Assembly: GCF_001654845.1 (NCBI RefSeq)
Contig: NZ_LXES01000048.1
Span: 94,298-158,297 of the forward strand
Source: Enterobacter soli ATCC BAA-2102
GTDB taxonomy: Bacteria > Pseudomonadota > Gammaproteobacteria > Enterobacterales > Enterobacteriaceae
DNA length: 64,000 nt
Direction: 5' to 3'
Positions 32,997 to 40,808 of the stretch are shown piece after piece (within the stretch, counting starts at the first letter, position 1; each line of letters opens with the position of its first letter). The notes under the pieces were generated by a model. The model ran no database searches, was not told the DNA's origin, and worked only from the letters and a program-made list of their open reading frames with translations. The translations under genes and the position numbers were made by a program.

Positions 32997-33697
32997 TCTG
33001 CAATGGGGGTTGAACAGAAATACGTCTCAAGCGCGCGTCTAACTTGCTCAGGCGCACAGTGCATTAACACATCGATAATGGACAGATTCGGCACAAAGGT
33101 GTCTATCCCTTGATAATACGGCATATTCCTCCCCTCCAGAAAACGTAGCGCTATCCCGCGCTGTGCGAAGTGGTTTGCATTGTATAAATGCTGCCCGCCA
33201 ATATTATTGACATACACGCTGGCACCGAGATCGTGGCACATGCCAATGACTTTATTCTCTGCACTCTCATGGCGATCGTAGGAAAGGGAAGAAGAGCGCA
33301 AAATCGTCAGGTTATGTCCAAGATAATCAAAAATAGACTCAATCGCTAATTGGCAGCAAAACGTAATATCGCGATTGGGGTGTAATAAAACCTTTTCGAC
33401 CAGGGGCATAACCGATGAGAAATAAGGCGCTTTGCGATAGTTCTGAGCGATCGTTTTTACGATTTTTGTCATTTGATCGCTAAACGTCAGTTCGCCGATC
33501 CGTTTAAAAGAGGAGGCACCAGGCACCTGCAAGGTAAATCGCTGTACCTGCCCGTTACAGAGCAGACTATTACGGTTGATGTACCCCTGCTTGATATAAT
33601 TCGCGTCGTCGTAGAGCACAAAAATATCTGACTGCGATATAAGTTGAAAATAACCAATCCACGGAAAGATATAGGGCTGCATGATGGATACTTTCAC
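32993..33697 (-). CDS. WbqC-like family protein
   Basis: A 234-residue member of the WbqC family (MQPYIFPWIGYFQLI near the start, YDDANYIKQGYINRN at about 30-44, LSYDRHES). WbqC-like proteins occur in O-antigen and sugar-modification loci; their chemistry is poorly defined, with suggested roles in amide or peptide linkage to sugars. It starts with GTG, with AGGAG 8 bases ahead, and is first in the WbqC-DegT-like-ATP-grasp operon just beyond fliC. Confidence 0.85.
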   Translation of the reverse strand: MKVSIMQPYIFPWIGYFQLISQSDIFVLYDDANYIKQGYINRNSLLCNGQVQRFTLQVPGASSFKRIGELTFSDQMTKIVKTIAQNYRKAPYFSSVMPLVEKVLLHPNRDITFCCQLAIESIFDYLGHNLTILRSSSLSYDRHESAENKVIGMCHDLGASVYVNNIGGQHLYNANHFAQRGIALRFLEGRNMPYYQGIDTFVPNLSIIDVLMHCAPEQVRRALETYFCSTPIAE

Positions 33698-33843
33698 GGA
33701 GGTACTCCTGCTGATAGCGCGACGTTCCCCAGATCCACACGGCTAGTTTCCAGGATATGAGGTTATCGTAGCAAAGCGGGCTGATGCTGAATGGCGGAAG
33801 AAAATAAGGAATCGCTTTCTGTTCAGAAGATAGAAGCGCATAA

Positions 33844-33873
33844 CAAAAAAACTACCGCCATAAAGGCGGTAGT
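33844..33873 (-). terminator. fliC terminator
   Basis: ACTACCGCC / GGCGGTAGT 9-bp stem with a 5-base loop, followed on the minus strand by seven T residues, 24 bases after the fliC stop. It also shields the downstream island operons from fliC transcription. Confidence 0.88.
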
Positions 33874-33896
33874 CTGTATATCGGAGAGTAAACCGA

Positions 33897-34769
33897 TTAA
33901 CGCAGCAGAGACAGAACGGTCTGTGGAACCTGGTTTGCCTGAGACAGTACAGAAGTACCAGCCTGCTGCAGGATCTGCGCGCGAGACATGTTGGATACTT
34001 CAGTTGCATAGTCAGCATCCTGGATACGAGACTGTGCAGCGGTCAGGTTGGTGACCGTGTTGTTCAGGTTAGAAATGGTAGATTCGAAACGGTTCTGAAT
34101 CGCACCCAGGTCTGAACGCTGAGTATCAACAGCTTTCAGTGCATCATCGATAGCTGACAGTACGTTGGTTGCCAGTACGTCGAAGCCTTTGGTGGTAACG
34201 CTACGGCTTTCGCCGGTTGCCAGACCAGTAGTAACACCGGTAGTACCTGTTGCGTTGTATTTGTTCCAGCCGCTGTTGCCAGTGATGCTGATAGAAATTT
34301 TCTCATCATCGTTAGCACCGACCTGGATTTTGATGGTGGTGTCAGAGTTAGAAGAAGCAAGGATTTTGATGCCGTTGAACTGGCTCTGGCTTGCAACACG
34401 GTTGATTTCGTCCAGACGCTGGTTAACTTCAGACTGGATGGAGTCGATATCGGAACCGGAGTTAGTACCGTTCTGAGCCTGTACGGACAGTTCACGGATA
34501 CGCTGCAAGTTGTTGTTGATTTCGTTCAGAGAACCTTCAGCAGTCTGAGCGATTGAGATACCGTCGTTTGCGTTACGCGCAGCCTGAGTCAGGCCTTTGA
34601 TGTTAGAGGTGAAGCGGTTAGAAATCGCCTGACCAGCAGCATCGTCTTTTGCGCTGTTGATACGCAGACCGGAGGACAGACGCTCGATCGCAGTGCCCAG
34701 AGAAGACTGAGATTTGTTCAGGTTGTTCTGAGTAGTCAGGGACAACAGGTTAGTATTGATAACTGCCAT
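33897..34769 (-). CDS. fliC: Flagellin, short form
   Basis: FliC forms the flagellar filament. This version has 290 residues, far shorter than E. coli FliC (about 498): the D0/D1 ends are intact (MAVINTNLLSL...; C-terminal VLSQANQVPQTVLSLLR, described by its ends) but the variable D2/D3 part is almost missing. Residues 162-193 are rich in Thr, Ser and Gly (NATGTTGVTTGLATG) and would face the surface, so they are candidate O-glycosylation sites for the adjacent island. The N-terminal TLR5-recognition region (about 88-97, LQRIRELSVQ) is conserved. Confidence 0.97.
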   Translation of the reverse strand: MAVINTNLLSLTTQNNLNKSQSSLGTAIERLSSGLRINSAKDDAAGQAISNRFTSNIKGLTQAARNANDGISIAQTAEGSLNEINNNLQRIRELSVQAQNGTNSGSDIDSIQSEVNQRLDEINRVASQSQFNGIKILASSNSDTTIKIQVGANDDEKISISITGNSGWNKYNATGTTGVTTGLATGESRSVTTKGFDVLATNVLSAIDDALKAVDTQRSDLGAIQNRFESTISNLNNTVTNLTAAQSRIQDADYATEVSNMSRAQILQQAGTSVLSQANQVPQTVLSLLR

Positions 34770-34842
34770 AATTTTCTTTCCTTCAAAAATTGGGTTTAGG
34801 TTCGGTGCCTAACACTCACGGCGTCTCTCACCGTCAAAAAGG

Positions 34843-34869
34843 GTATCGACCCAACTTCAAGGGACTTTA
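34843..34869 (-). promoter_or_regulatory. Sigma-28 promoter of fliC
   Basis: Minus-strand TAAA (34866-34869), exact 15-bp spacer and GTCGATAC (34843-34850), a near match to TAAA-N15-GCCGATAA. It lies 74 bases from the fliC start, as in other enterics. Confidence 0.88.
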
Positions 34870-34934
34870 GAATCAATCCATTAAAAACTTTCATGTCATT
34901 GATTTTATTATGTTTAAATTTACTCAAGTCTGAC

Positions 34935-34960
34935 TAAAGTGTTTGCAAGCTGGCCATATC
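34935..34960 (+). promoter_or_regulatory. Probable sigma-28 promoter of fliDST
   Basis: TAAA at 34935-34938 and GCCATATC at 34953-34960 with a 14-bp spacer. It is a partial match only; fliD is normally a sigma-28 target and this is the best candidate upstream of it. Confidence 0.45.
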
Positions 34961-35105
34961 GGTTATGTTTCAACCAGACAATCGGCTTATTTACCACCAA
35001 CCGGTCGCCCTTTTCTATCGATTATTTTTTCACTGCGTGTGTAAACTTTTCCTCATTGATGCCGATACAGAGTCAAGTTAAATCAAAGACGCAAGGAATT
35101 CTGAC

Positions 35106-36542
35106 ATGGCTACTGTTGATTTGAGTAATTTGGGTGTGGGTTCTGGTTTGCCGCTGGCCACGCTCTATAACAACCTTGAAACGGCTGAAAATACTAAGCT
35201 TACGGCGATTACCAACCAGAAAACGACCTATACCGCACAGTTAAGTGCATACGGTAAGCTGCAAAGCGCCCTGACCAACCTGCAAACGGCAACGACCGCG
35301 TTAGGTAAAGCTTCAACCTGGAATGCAACTTCCGTTACTAGCTCTAATACTGCGTTTTCTGCTACAACCTCTACCGATGCTACGATAGGGTCGTATACGG
35401 TTAACGTGGACCAGATTGCTAAAGCTCAGGTGTTGATGTCCGGTAATATCGACAGCAGCACTAAACAGCTGGGCGAGACGACCACTGACGGCACGCGTAC
35501 TTTAACCATCACGCAACCAGGCACGAAAGAGCCGCTTAAAATTACGCTGTCAGACTCGCAAACCTCTCTGACAAGTATCGCCAGTGAGATTAATAAAGCG
35601 GGCGGCAACGTCTCGGCTACCGTCATGAAAGCGGATGACGGTGAATATCGTCTGTTTCTGACCTCCAAATCAACGGGAACGGATGGAGACATGACGGTCA
35701 CCGTTGATGGCGATGACACGCTTCAGCAGCTGATCGGTCATGACAGTACCTCAAGCGCAATGAGCGTACAGACGTCATCACAAAATGCCCGCGTCTCCAT
35801 TAACGGCATTATGATTGAGCGTTCCAGCAATAAAATTGACGATGCATTAACAGGCGTCACGCTTACGCTGAAAGCCAAAAGCTCAGCTGATGAATCACTG
35901 GACGTTACGCGCTCAACAGACGCAACGACGAAAGCAGTTAACGACTGGGTGACAGCTTACAACGCGCTGCAATCGACCATTGCCAGCGTCACGAAATATG
36001 TGTCCGTTGATGCTGGTGCAGACAGTCAATCAACCTCTAACGGCGCGCTGATGGGGGACGGTACCGTTCGCAGCGTGCAGGCACAGCTGCGCAGCCAGCT
36101 GACGCAGGTACAGTCGGGTTCTTATGCCATTATGGCGCAGTTCGGGATCACTCAGGATCCTAAAGTGGGCTCAGATGGTTCAACCGGCAACCTGAAAGTT
36201 GACACTGATAAACTGAGCGCCGCATTGACCAAAAATCCGGAAGCCGTTCAGGCCTATTTCATTGGTGATGGTAAAACGACCGGTCTGGCGACCACGATGG
36301 GGACCTCTCTGACCAACATGCTGAATACATCAGCCGGCAGCGAAGGGGTGATCCAGAGTGCGCAGGACGGTATCAATGCCACGATTAAAACCCTGGACAA
36401 ACGCTACACCGCAACGGAAGCCAGCATCGAAGCCACTATGGCTCGCTACAAAGCGCAATTCACTGCGCTGGATAGCCTGGTAACCAAGATGAACAGTACT
36501 TCAACGTACCTGACGTCGCAGTTTAGTAAGTCCAGCAGTTAA
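35106..36542 (+). CDS. fliD: Flagellar filament cap protein
   Basis: FliD (478 residues) caps the growing filament as a pentamer and folds incoming flagellin. Seen: the N-terminal helix region (DLSNLGVGSGLPL), an alternating Ser/Thr-rich middle domain, and the C-terminal FliD_C coiled coil (LDKRYTATEASIEATMARYKAQF, key part). AAGGA lies ahead of the ATG. It heads the fliDST operon. Confidence 0.97.
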   Translation: MATVDLSNLGVGSGLPLATLYNNLETAENTKLTAITNQKTTYTAQLSAYGKLQSALTNLQTATTALGKASTWNATSVTSSNTAFSATTSTDATIGSYTVNVDQIAKAQVLMSGNIDSSTKQLGETTTDGTRTLTITQPGTKEPLKITLSDSQTSLTSIASEINKAGGNVSATVMKADDGEYRLFLTSKSTGTDGDMTVTVDGDDTLQQLIGHDSTSSAMSVQTSSQNARVSINGIMIERSSNKIDDALTGVTLTLKAKSSADESLDVTRSTDATTKAVNDWVTAYNALQSTIASVTKYVSVDAGADSQSTSNGALMGDGTVRSVQAQLRSQLTQVQSGSYAIMAQFGITQDPKVGSDGSTGNLKVDTDKLSAALTKNPEAVQAYFIGDGKTTGLATTMGTSLTNMLNTSAGSEGVIQSAQDGINATIKTLDKRYTATEASIEATMARYKAQFTALDSLVTKMNSTSTYLTSQFSKSSS

Positions 36543-36551
36543 GGATTTAAT

Positions 36552-36962
36552 ATGTATAGCCAAAGTGGTGCACTTTCATATCAGAAGGTGGGCGTGGAAA
36601 GCGCGGTAATGAGTGCTAGCCCTCATCAGCTGATTGTGATGCTTTTTGACGGGGCGCTAAGCGCCCTGGTCAGAGCGAGACTGTTCCTGGAGCAGGGGGA
36701 CCTGGTATCTAAAGGCGAGGCGCTGTCAAAAGCAATCGGCATTATTGATAGCGGCCTTAAAGCAGGACTGGATATGAATGCAGAAGGTGACCTTTCCAAT
36801 AATCTGGCATCGCTCTACGACTATATGGTGCGCCGCTTGTTACTGGCTAACATGCATAACGACGTTGAAACCATTATTGAAGTTGAGGGACTGCTGAATA
36901 ACATCGCCGATGCGTGGAAACAAATTGGCGAAACGGCTTCTACCCATCAGGATATGCGTTGA
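36552..36962 (+). CDS. fliS: Flagellin export chaperone FliS
   Basis: FliS (136 residues) binds the C-terminal helices of FliC, keeps it unpolymerised in the cytosol and guides it to export. Seen: YQKVGVESAVMSASPHQLIVMLFDGAL, a typical FliS start, and a four-helix bundle. It starts 9 bases after fliD and its stop overlaps the fliT ATG by one base. Confidence 0.96.
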   Translation: MYSQSGALSYQKVGVESAVMSASPHQLIVMLFDGALSALVRARLFLEQGDLVSKGEALSKAIGIIDSGLKAGLDMNAEGDLSNNLASLYDYMVRRLLLANMHNDVETIIEVEGLLNNIADAWKQIGETASTHQDMR

Positions 36963-37324
36963 TGACAAATTTCATCCCATCACTGACTGACTGGCATGCG
37001 TTACATGCTCTCAGCGTTTCCATGCTAAACCTCGCCCATTCAGGCAAATGGGATGAATTGATTGAACAAGAAGTGAATTATGTGCAGCTTGTCGAACGCA
37101 TTGCACAAAATCCTATTAGTCCGATTAACACGCTACAGAGCGAGCAGGCCAAAGATTTACTGAAGCGCGTACTCGTCAACGAAGCGGAATTAAAAGGATT
37201 GCTGCAGGTACGAATGGAAGAGTTGCGCGGCCTTATCGATACCACCGGTAAACAACACTCCGTCACCACCGCGTACGGCAGCATGTCCGGCAAAGTGCTC
37301 TTCCCGGACAATCTGACCCAATAG
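36962..37324 (+). CDS. fliT: Flagellar chaperone and FlhDC inhibitor FliT
   Basis: FliT (120 residues) escorts FliD to the export gate and, when free, inhibits FlhD4C2. The ATG at 36962 overlaps the fliS stop (TGATG) and gives the family length; an upstream start inside fliS is rejected. Seen: helical protein with an N-terminal WHALHALSVSMLNLAHSGKWDELIEQE pattern (key part LAxxGxWDEL). No T-rich terminator is evident before amyA. Confidence 0.95.
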   Translation: MTNFIPSLTDWHALHALSVSMLNLAHSGKWDELIEQEVNYVQLVERIAQNPISPINTLQSEQAKDLLKRVLVNEAELKGLLQVRMEELRGLIDTTGKQHSVTTAYGSMSGKVLFPDNLTQ

Positions 37325-37390
37325 CCCCCCACTCCGTCGTTTTTAATCCATACTCCAGAAGTCAGCCAAATGGCTTCTGGAGCACGGACG

Positions 37391-38878
37391 ATGAAAAACC
37401 CCACCCTGTTACAATGCTTTCACTGGTATTACCCTGCTGGCGGTGAATTGTGGAGAGAGGTCACGGCACTTGCCCCCAATCTCAACGAAATCGGCATCAA
37501 TATGGTCTGGCTCCCTCCCGCGTATAAAGGCGCATCGGGCGGCTATTCCGTTGGATATGACTCTTACGACCTGTTCGATCTCGGTGAGTTTGATCAGAAA
37601 GGCAGCGTCGCCACCAAATACGGTGATAAGGCCCAACTTCTGGAAGCCATTGCCGCGTTAAAAAGCAACGATATCGCCGTGCTGCTGGACGTGGTGGTGA
37701 ATCATAAAATGGGGGCAGATGAGAAAGAATCTATTCATGTCCAGCGTGTAAACGAGCAGGACCGCACGCAAATTGACGATGAAGTCATTAGCTGCGAAGC
37801 CTGGACCCGCTACACCTTCCCCGCCCGCGCGGGTCAGTATTCGCAATTTGTCTGGGATTTTAAATGTTTCAGTGGCATCGATCATATTGAAAATCCCGAC
37901 CTGGACGGCATCTTTAAGATCGTTAATGACTACAGCGGTGAAGGCTGGAATGACCAGGTTGATGATGAGATGGGGAATTTTGATTACCTGATGGGCGAGA
38001 ACATCGACTTTCGTAATCATGCCGTGACCGAAGAGATAAAATACTGGGCACGCTGGGTCATGGAGCAAACCCAGTGCGATGGTTTTCGTCTGGATGCGGT
38101 AAAACATATTCCGGCCTGGTTTTACAAAGAGTGGATTGAGCACGTTCAGGAGGTTGCCACCCAGCCCCTCTTTATCGTGGCGGAATACTGGTCGCATGAA
38201 GTGGATAAATTGCAGAACTACATCAACCAGGTTGACGGCAAAACCATGCTGTTTGATGCCCCCCTGCAAATGAAATTCCACGAAGCTTCGCGCCAGGGGC
38301 GTGATTACGACATGAGCCAGATTTTTACCGACACGCTGGTTGAGAGTGACCCTTTCCACGCCGTCACCCTGGTGGCAAACCACGACACCCAGCCCTTGCA
38401 GGCCCTTGAAGCACCGGTGGAGTCCTGGTTTAAACCGCTGGCCTACGCCCTGATATTGCTGCGTGAAAACGGCGTACCGAGCGTGTTTTACCCGGATTTA
38501 TTCGGCGCAAGTTATGACGACGTGGGCGGTGACGGCGAGACTTATCATATCGACATGCCGGTTATCGAACAGCTTCACGAACTTATTCTGGCGCGCCAGC
38601 GTTTTGCCCACGGCATTCAGACGCTGTTCTTTGATCATCCAAACTGTATTGCGTTTAGCCGTAGTGGGACGGAAGAATACCCAGGCTGTGTGGTGGTGTT
38701 ATCTAACGGTGATGACGGGGAGAAAACCCTGTGTCTGGGCGAGAACTACGGGAATAAAACCTGGCGTGACTTTTTGGGTAATCGCGAAGAAACCGTCACC
38801 ACGGCAGCAGACGGTGAAGGGATCTTCACCTGCAACGGCGGAAGCGTCAGCGTGTGGGTAATGGAGGATGTTCTGTAA
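37391..38878 (+). CDS. amyA: Cytoplasmic alpha-amylase
   Basis: AmyA (495 residues) is the GH13 cytosolic alpha-amylase that cleaves maltodextrins. The ATG at 37391 (MKNPTLLQCFHWYYP) matches E. coli AmyA; an earlier ATG is rejected. Seen: DVVVNHKMG (region I), GFRLDAVKH with the nucleophile Asp (region II), VAEYW with the acid/base Glu (region III) and VANHDTQ (region IV). It has no signal peptide. It is in the conserved position between fliT and yedD. Confidence 0.97.
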   Translation: MKNPTLLQCFHWYYPAGGELWREVTALAPNLNEIGINMVWLPPAYKGASGGYSVGYDSYDLFDLGEFDQKGSVATKYGDKAQLLEAIAALKSNDIAVLLDVVVNHKMGADEKESIHVQRVNEQDRTQIDDEVISCEAWTRYTFPARAGQYSQFVWDFKCFSGIDHIENPDLDGIFKIVNDYSGEGWNDQVDDEMGNFDYLMGENIDFRNHAVTEEIKYWARWVMEQTQCDGFRLDAVKHIPAWFYKEWIEHVQEVATQPLFIVAEYWSHEVDKLQNYINQVDGKTMLFDAPLQMKFHEASRQGRDYDMSQIFTDTLVESDPFHAVTLVANHDTQPLQALEAPVESWFKPLAYALILLRENGVPSVFYPDLFGASYDDVGGDGETYHIDMPVIEQLHELILARQRFAHGIQTLFFDHPNCIAFSRSGTEEYPGCVVVLSNGDDGEKTLCLGENYGNKTWRDFLGNREETVTTAADGEGIFTCNGGSVSVWVMEDVL

Positions 38879-38921
38879 AGCGATGCCGGGTAAGGCGAAG
38901 CCGCCACCCGGCAAAAAACGG

Positions 38922-39338
38922 TTACGGAAGCTTGCTCGCCAGCGGATTTTTGCTCAGGTAATCTGCGCATTCCACAGTAGGACGGTCAACCTTTTGCAGC
39001 TCCATACCATCATACTCCAGCGTTGAACCTTCGCGATCAAGCGGATAGATATCCAGCTTGCTGGTCACGTTGTAATAGCTGTCAGAACGCAACATGATTT
39101 TCCCCGGCACAGCCAAAACGCGCTGCCACTGACGGCAATCCAGCGTATCGCCCTCTTCCGTTACCACCAGCGTGGCAATCGCCTCCGGGCTCACCATTTT
39201 GCTTTGCGGCCCTTTCGACTGCCAGTACCCCGCCAGATGCTGCGGAACCGGATGCTTAATGACATCCTGATAGTTATCAACCTGAACACACCCGGTCAAT
39301 GCCAGCAGCGCGCCAGCAATTGCTATTTTTTTCATCAT
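38922..39338 (-). CDS. yedD: YedD lipoprotein
   Basis: A 138-residue outer-membrane-type lipoprotein of unknown function. Seen: signal peptide MMKKIAIAGALLALTGC with lipobox LTGC, then VQVDNYQ. In E. coli it follows amyA on the opposite strand, as here; beyond it the normal gene order is lost and a gtr locus begins. Confidence 0.93.
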   Translation of the reverse strand: MMKKIAIAGALLALTGCVQVDNYQDVIKHPVPQHLAGYWQSKGPQSKMVSPEAIATLVVTEEGDTLDCRQWQRVLAVPGKIMLRSDSYYNVTSKLDIYPLDREGSTLEYDGMELQKVDRPTVECADYLSKNPLASKLP

Positions 39339-39525
39339 CTTTCCTGCGTGCGAAGAAAAAAAGATTGTGGCATTAAAGCGTTGAGGCTGCCAGTGGAAGA
39401 TAAAAGTTAACTAAGGCTTTTCTGACACACACTTATACCAATGGCGTAACTGCTAACTATGAGACTCGATCAGAAAAATAGTAAGTGGTAAACTTCCACA
39501 CTTTGAGATTTTACTGATTCCGATA
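39339..39525. other. yedD-gtrA divergent region
   Basis: 187 bases with the yedD start control on the left and the gtr promoter on the right. A short inverted sequence AAGTGG-TAAACTT-CCACACTTT lies near 39481-39502. Only one GATC (39468-39471) is present, so no clear Dam/OxyR phase-variation pair is seen. Confidence 0.55.
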
Positions 39526-39888
39526 ATGATTAAACTTTTTTCGCGCTACATTTCCGTAGGTGTTATTAACACAGGGATACACTGGGTAATATTTGGTCTT
39601 CTCGTATCCGTTTTTGGATATGGACAGGCGATCAGTAACGTCATTGCGTTCCTTATTGCTGTCACGTTCTCCTTCTTCGCCAATGCCAGATTTACCTTCA
39701 AAGCGAGAGCGACGGGTAAAGGCTACCTTCTGTTTGTCGGCTTTATGGGTTTGCTCAGTTTTGTATCAGGCAAGATTTCGGATCATTACAACATCAACCC
39801 GATCATCACTTTGATTGAGTTTTCCGCCATCAGCCTCATTTGCGGTTTCATCTATTCAAAATTCATTGTCTTTAGGGATGCGAAATGA
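39526..39888 (+). CDS. gtrA: GtrA bactoprenol-glucose flippase
   Basis: A 120-residue GtrA-family protein with four membrane helices (SVGVINTGIHWVIF, AISNVIAFLIAVTFSF, YLLFVGFMGLLSF, FSAISLICGFIYSKF). GtrA moves undecaprenyl-phosphate-glucose to the periplasmic side. It overlaps gtrB by 4 bases (ATGA). A gtrABC set is typical of serotype-converting phages and islands that glucosylate O-antigen. Confidence 0.93.
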   Translation: MIKLFSRYISVGVINTGIHWVIFGLLVSVFGYGQAISNVIAFLIAVTFSFFANARFTFKARATGKGYLLFVGFMGLLSFVSGKISDHYNINPIITLIEFSAISLICGFIYSKFIVFRDAK

Positions 39889-40808
39889 AAATTTCTCTGG
39901 TTGTTCCAGTCTTCAATGAAGAAGATGCCATTCCCCTTTTTTATAAAGCCGTGCGGGAATTTGAAGCGCTAAAGCAGTACGCAATAGAGATCGTCTTTAT
40001 TAATGACGGTAGCAAAGATGCCACAGAATCAATCATCAGAACACTGGCAGTTGCAGATCCTCTGGTTGTACCGCTCTCATTTACCCGCAACTTTGGAAAA
40101 GAGCCAGCTCTTTTTGCAGGTTTAGACCATGCGACCGGGGATGCAGTAATCCCAATCGATGTTGATTTACAAGATCCAATAGAGGTCATTCCTCACTTGA
40201 TTGAAAAATGGCAAGCAGGTGCGGATATGGTGCTGGCCAAACGCACAGACCGTTCTACTGATGGCAGATTAAAGCGCAAAACGGCCGAGTGGTTTTACAA
40301 ACTTCACAATAAAATCAGTAACCCGCAAATAGAAGAAAACGTGGGTGATTTCCGCTTAATGTCGCGTGAAGTTGTCGATAACATCAAAAAAATGCCTGAA
40401 CGTAATCTTTTCATGAAAGGTGTTTTGAGCTGGGTGGGCGGCACGACAGATGTGGTTGAATATGCCCGTGCGGAGCGCGTGGCGGGTAGTACAAAATTTA
40501 ATGGATGGAAACTGTGGAACCTGGCGCTTGAAGGCATTACCAGTTTCTCTACCTTCCCACTGCGCATGTGGACTTACATTGGGTTACTCGTGGCCGGGAT
40601 TGCATTCCTGTATGGCGCGTGGATGATTGTAGACACACTTGCTTTCGGAAACCCAGTTCGTGGTTACCCGTCGATGCTTGTTTCAATCTTATTCCTGGGT
40701 GGAGTTCAATTAATTGGAATTGGTGTCCTCGGAGAATATATTGGTAGAATTTATGTCGAGGTGAAAAACCGTCCACGTTATATCCTCAGCAGGAAGAAAG
40801 ATGTTTAA
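39885..40808 (+). CDS. gtrB: GtrB bactoprenol glucosyltransferase
   Basis: A 307-residue GT2 enzyme that moves glucose from UDP-glucose to undecaprenyl phosphate on the cytosolic face. Seen: LVVPVFNEEDAI start, FINDGSKDAT, DVDLQDPIE (DXD metal site), and two C-terminal membrane helices (YIGLLVAGIAFLYGAWMIV and SILFLGGVQLIGIGVLGEYI). It overlaps the next gene by 8 bases. Confidence 0.95.
   Translation: MKISLVVPVFNEEDAIPLFYKAVREFEALKQYAIEIVFINDGSKDATESIIRTLAVADPLVVPLSFTRNFGKEPALFAGLDHATGDAVIPIDVDLQDPIEVIPHLIEKWQAGADMVLAKRTDRSTDGRLKRKTAEWFYKLHNKISNPQIEENVGDFRLMSREVVDNIKKMPERNLFMKGVLSWVGGTTDVVEYARAERVAGSTKFNGWKLWNLALEGITSFSTFPLRMWTYIGLLVAGIAFLYGAWMIVDTLAFGNPVRGYPSMLVSILFLGGVQLIGIGVLGEYIGRIYVEVKNRPRYILSRKKDV

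Larger units (their letters stand above)
34770..35105. other. fliC-fliD divergent control region
   Basis: A 336-base region between the divergent fliC and fliD genes. It contains the sigma-28 promoter of fliC and a probable one for fliD, a fliC leader with GC-rich hairpin potential, and no gene. Confidence 0.8.

Noticed and set aside
33740..33790. Sigma-28-like -10 (TACGATAA) upstream of the WbqC operon
   Set aside because: No TAAA-type -35 at the proper distance; only a partial octamer.
39339..39525. Dam/OxyR phase-variation control of the gtr operon
   Set aside because: Known phase-variable gtr promoters have paired GATC sites; only one GATC was found here.
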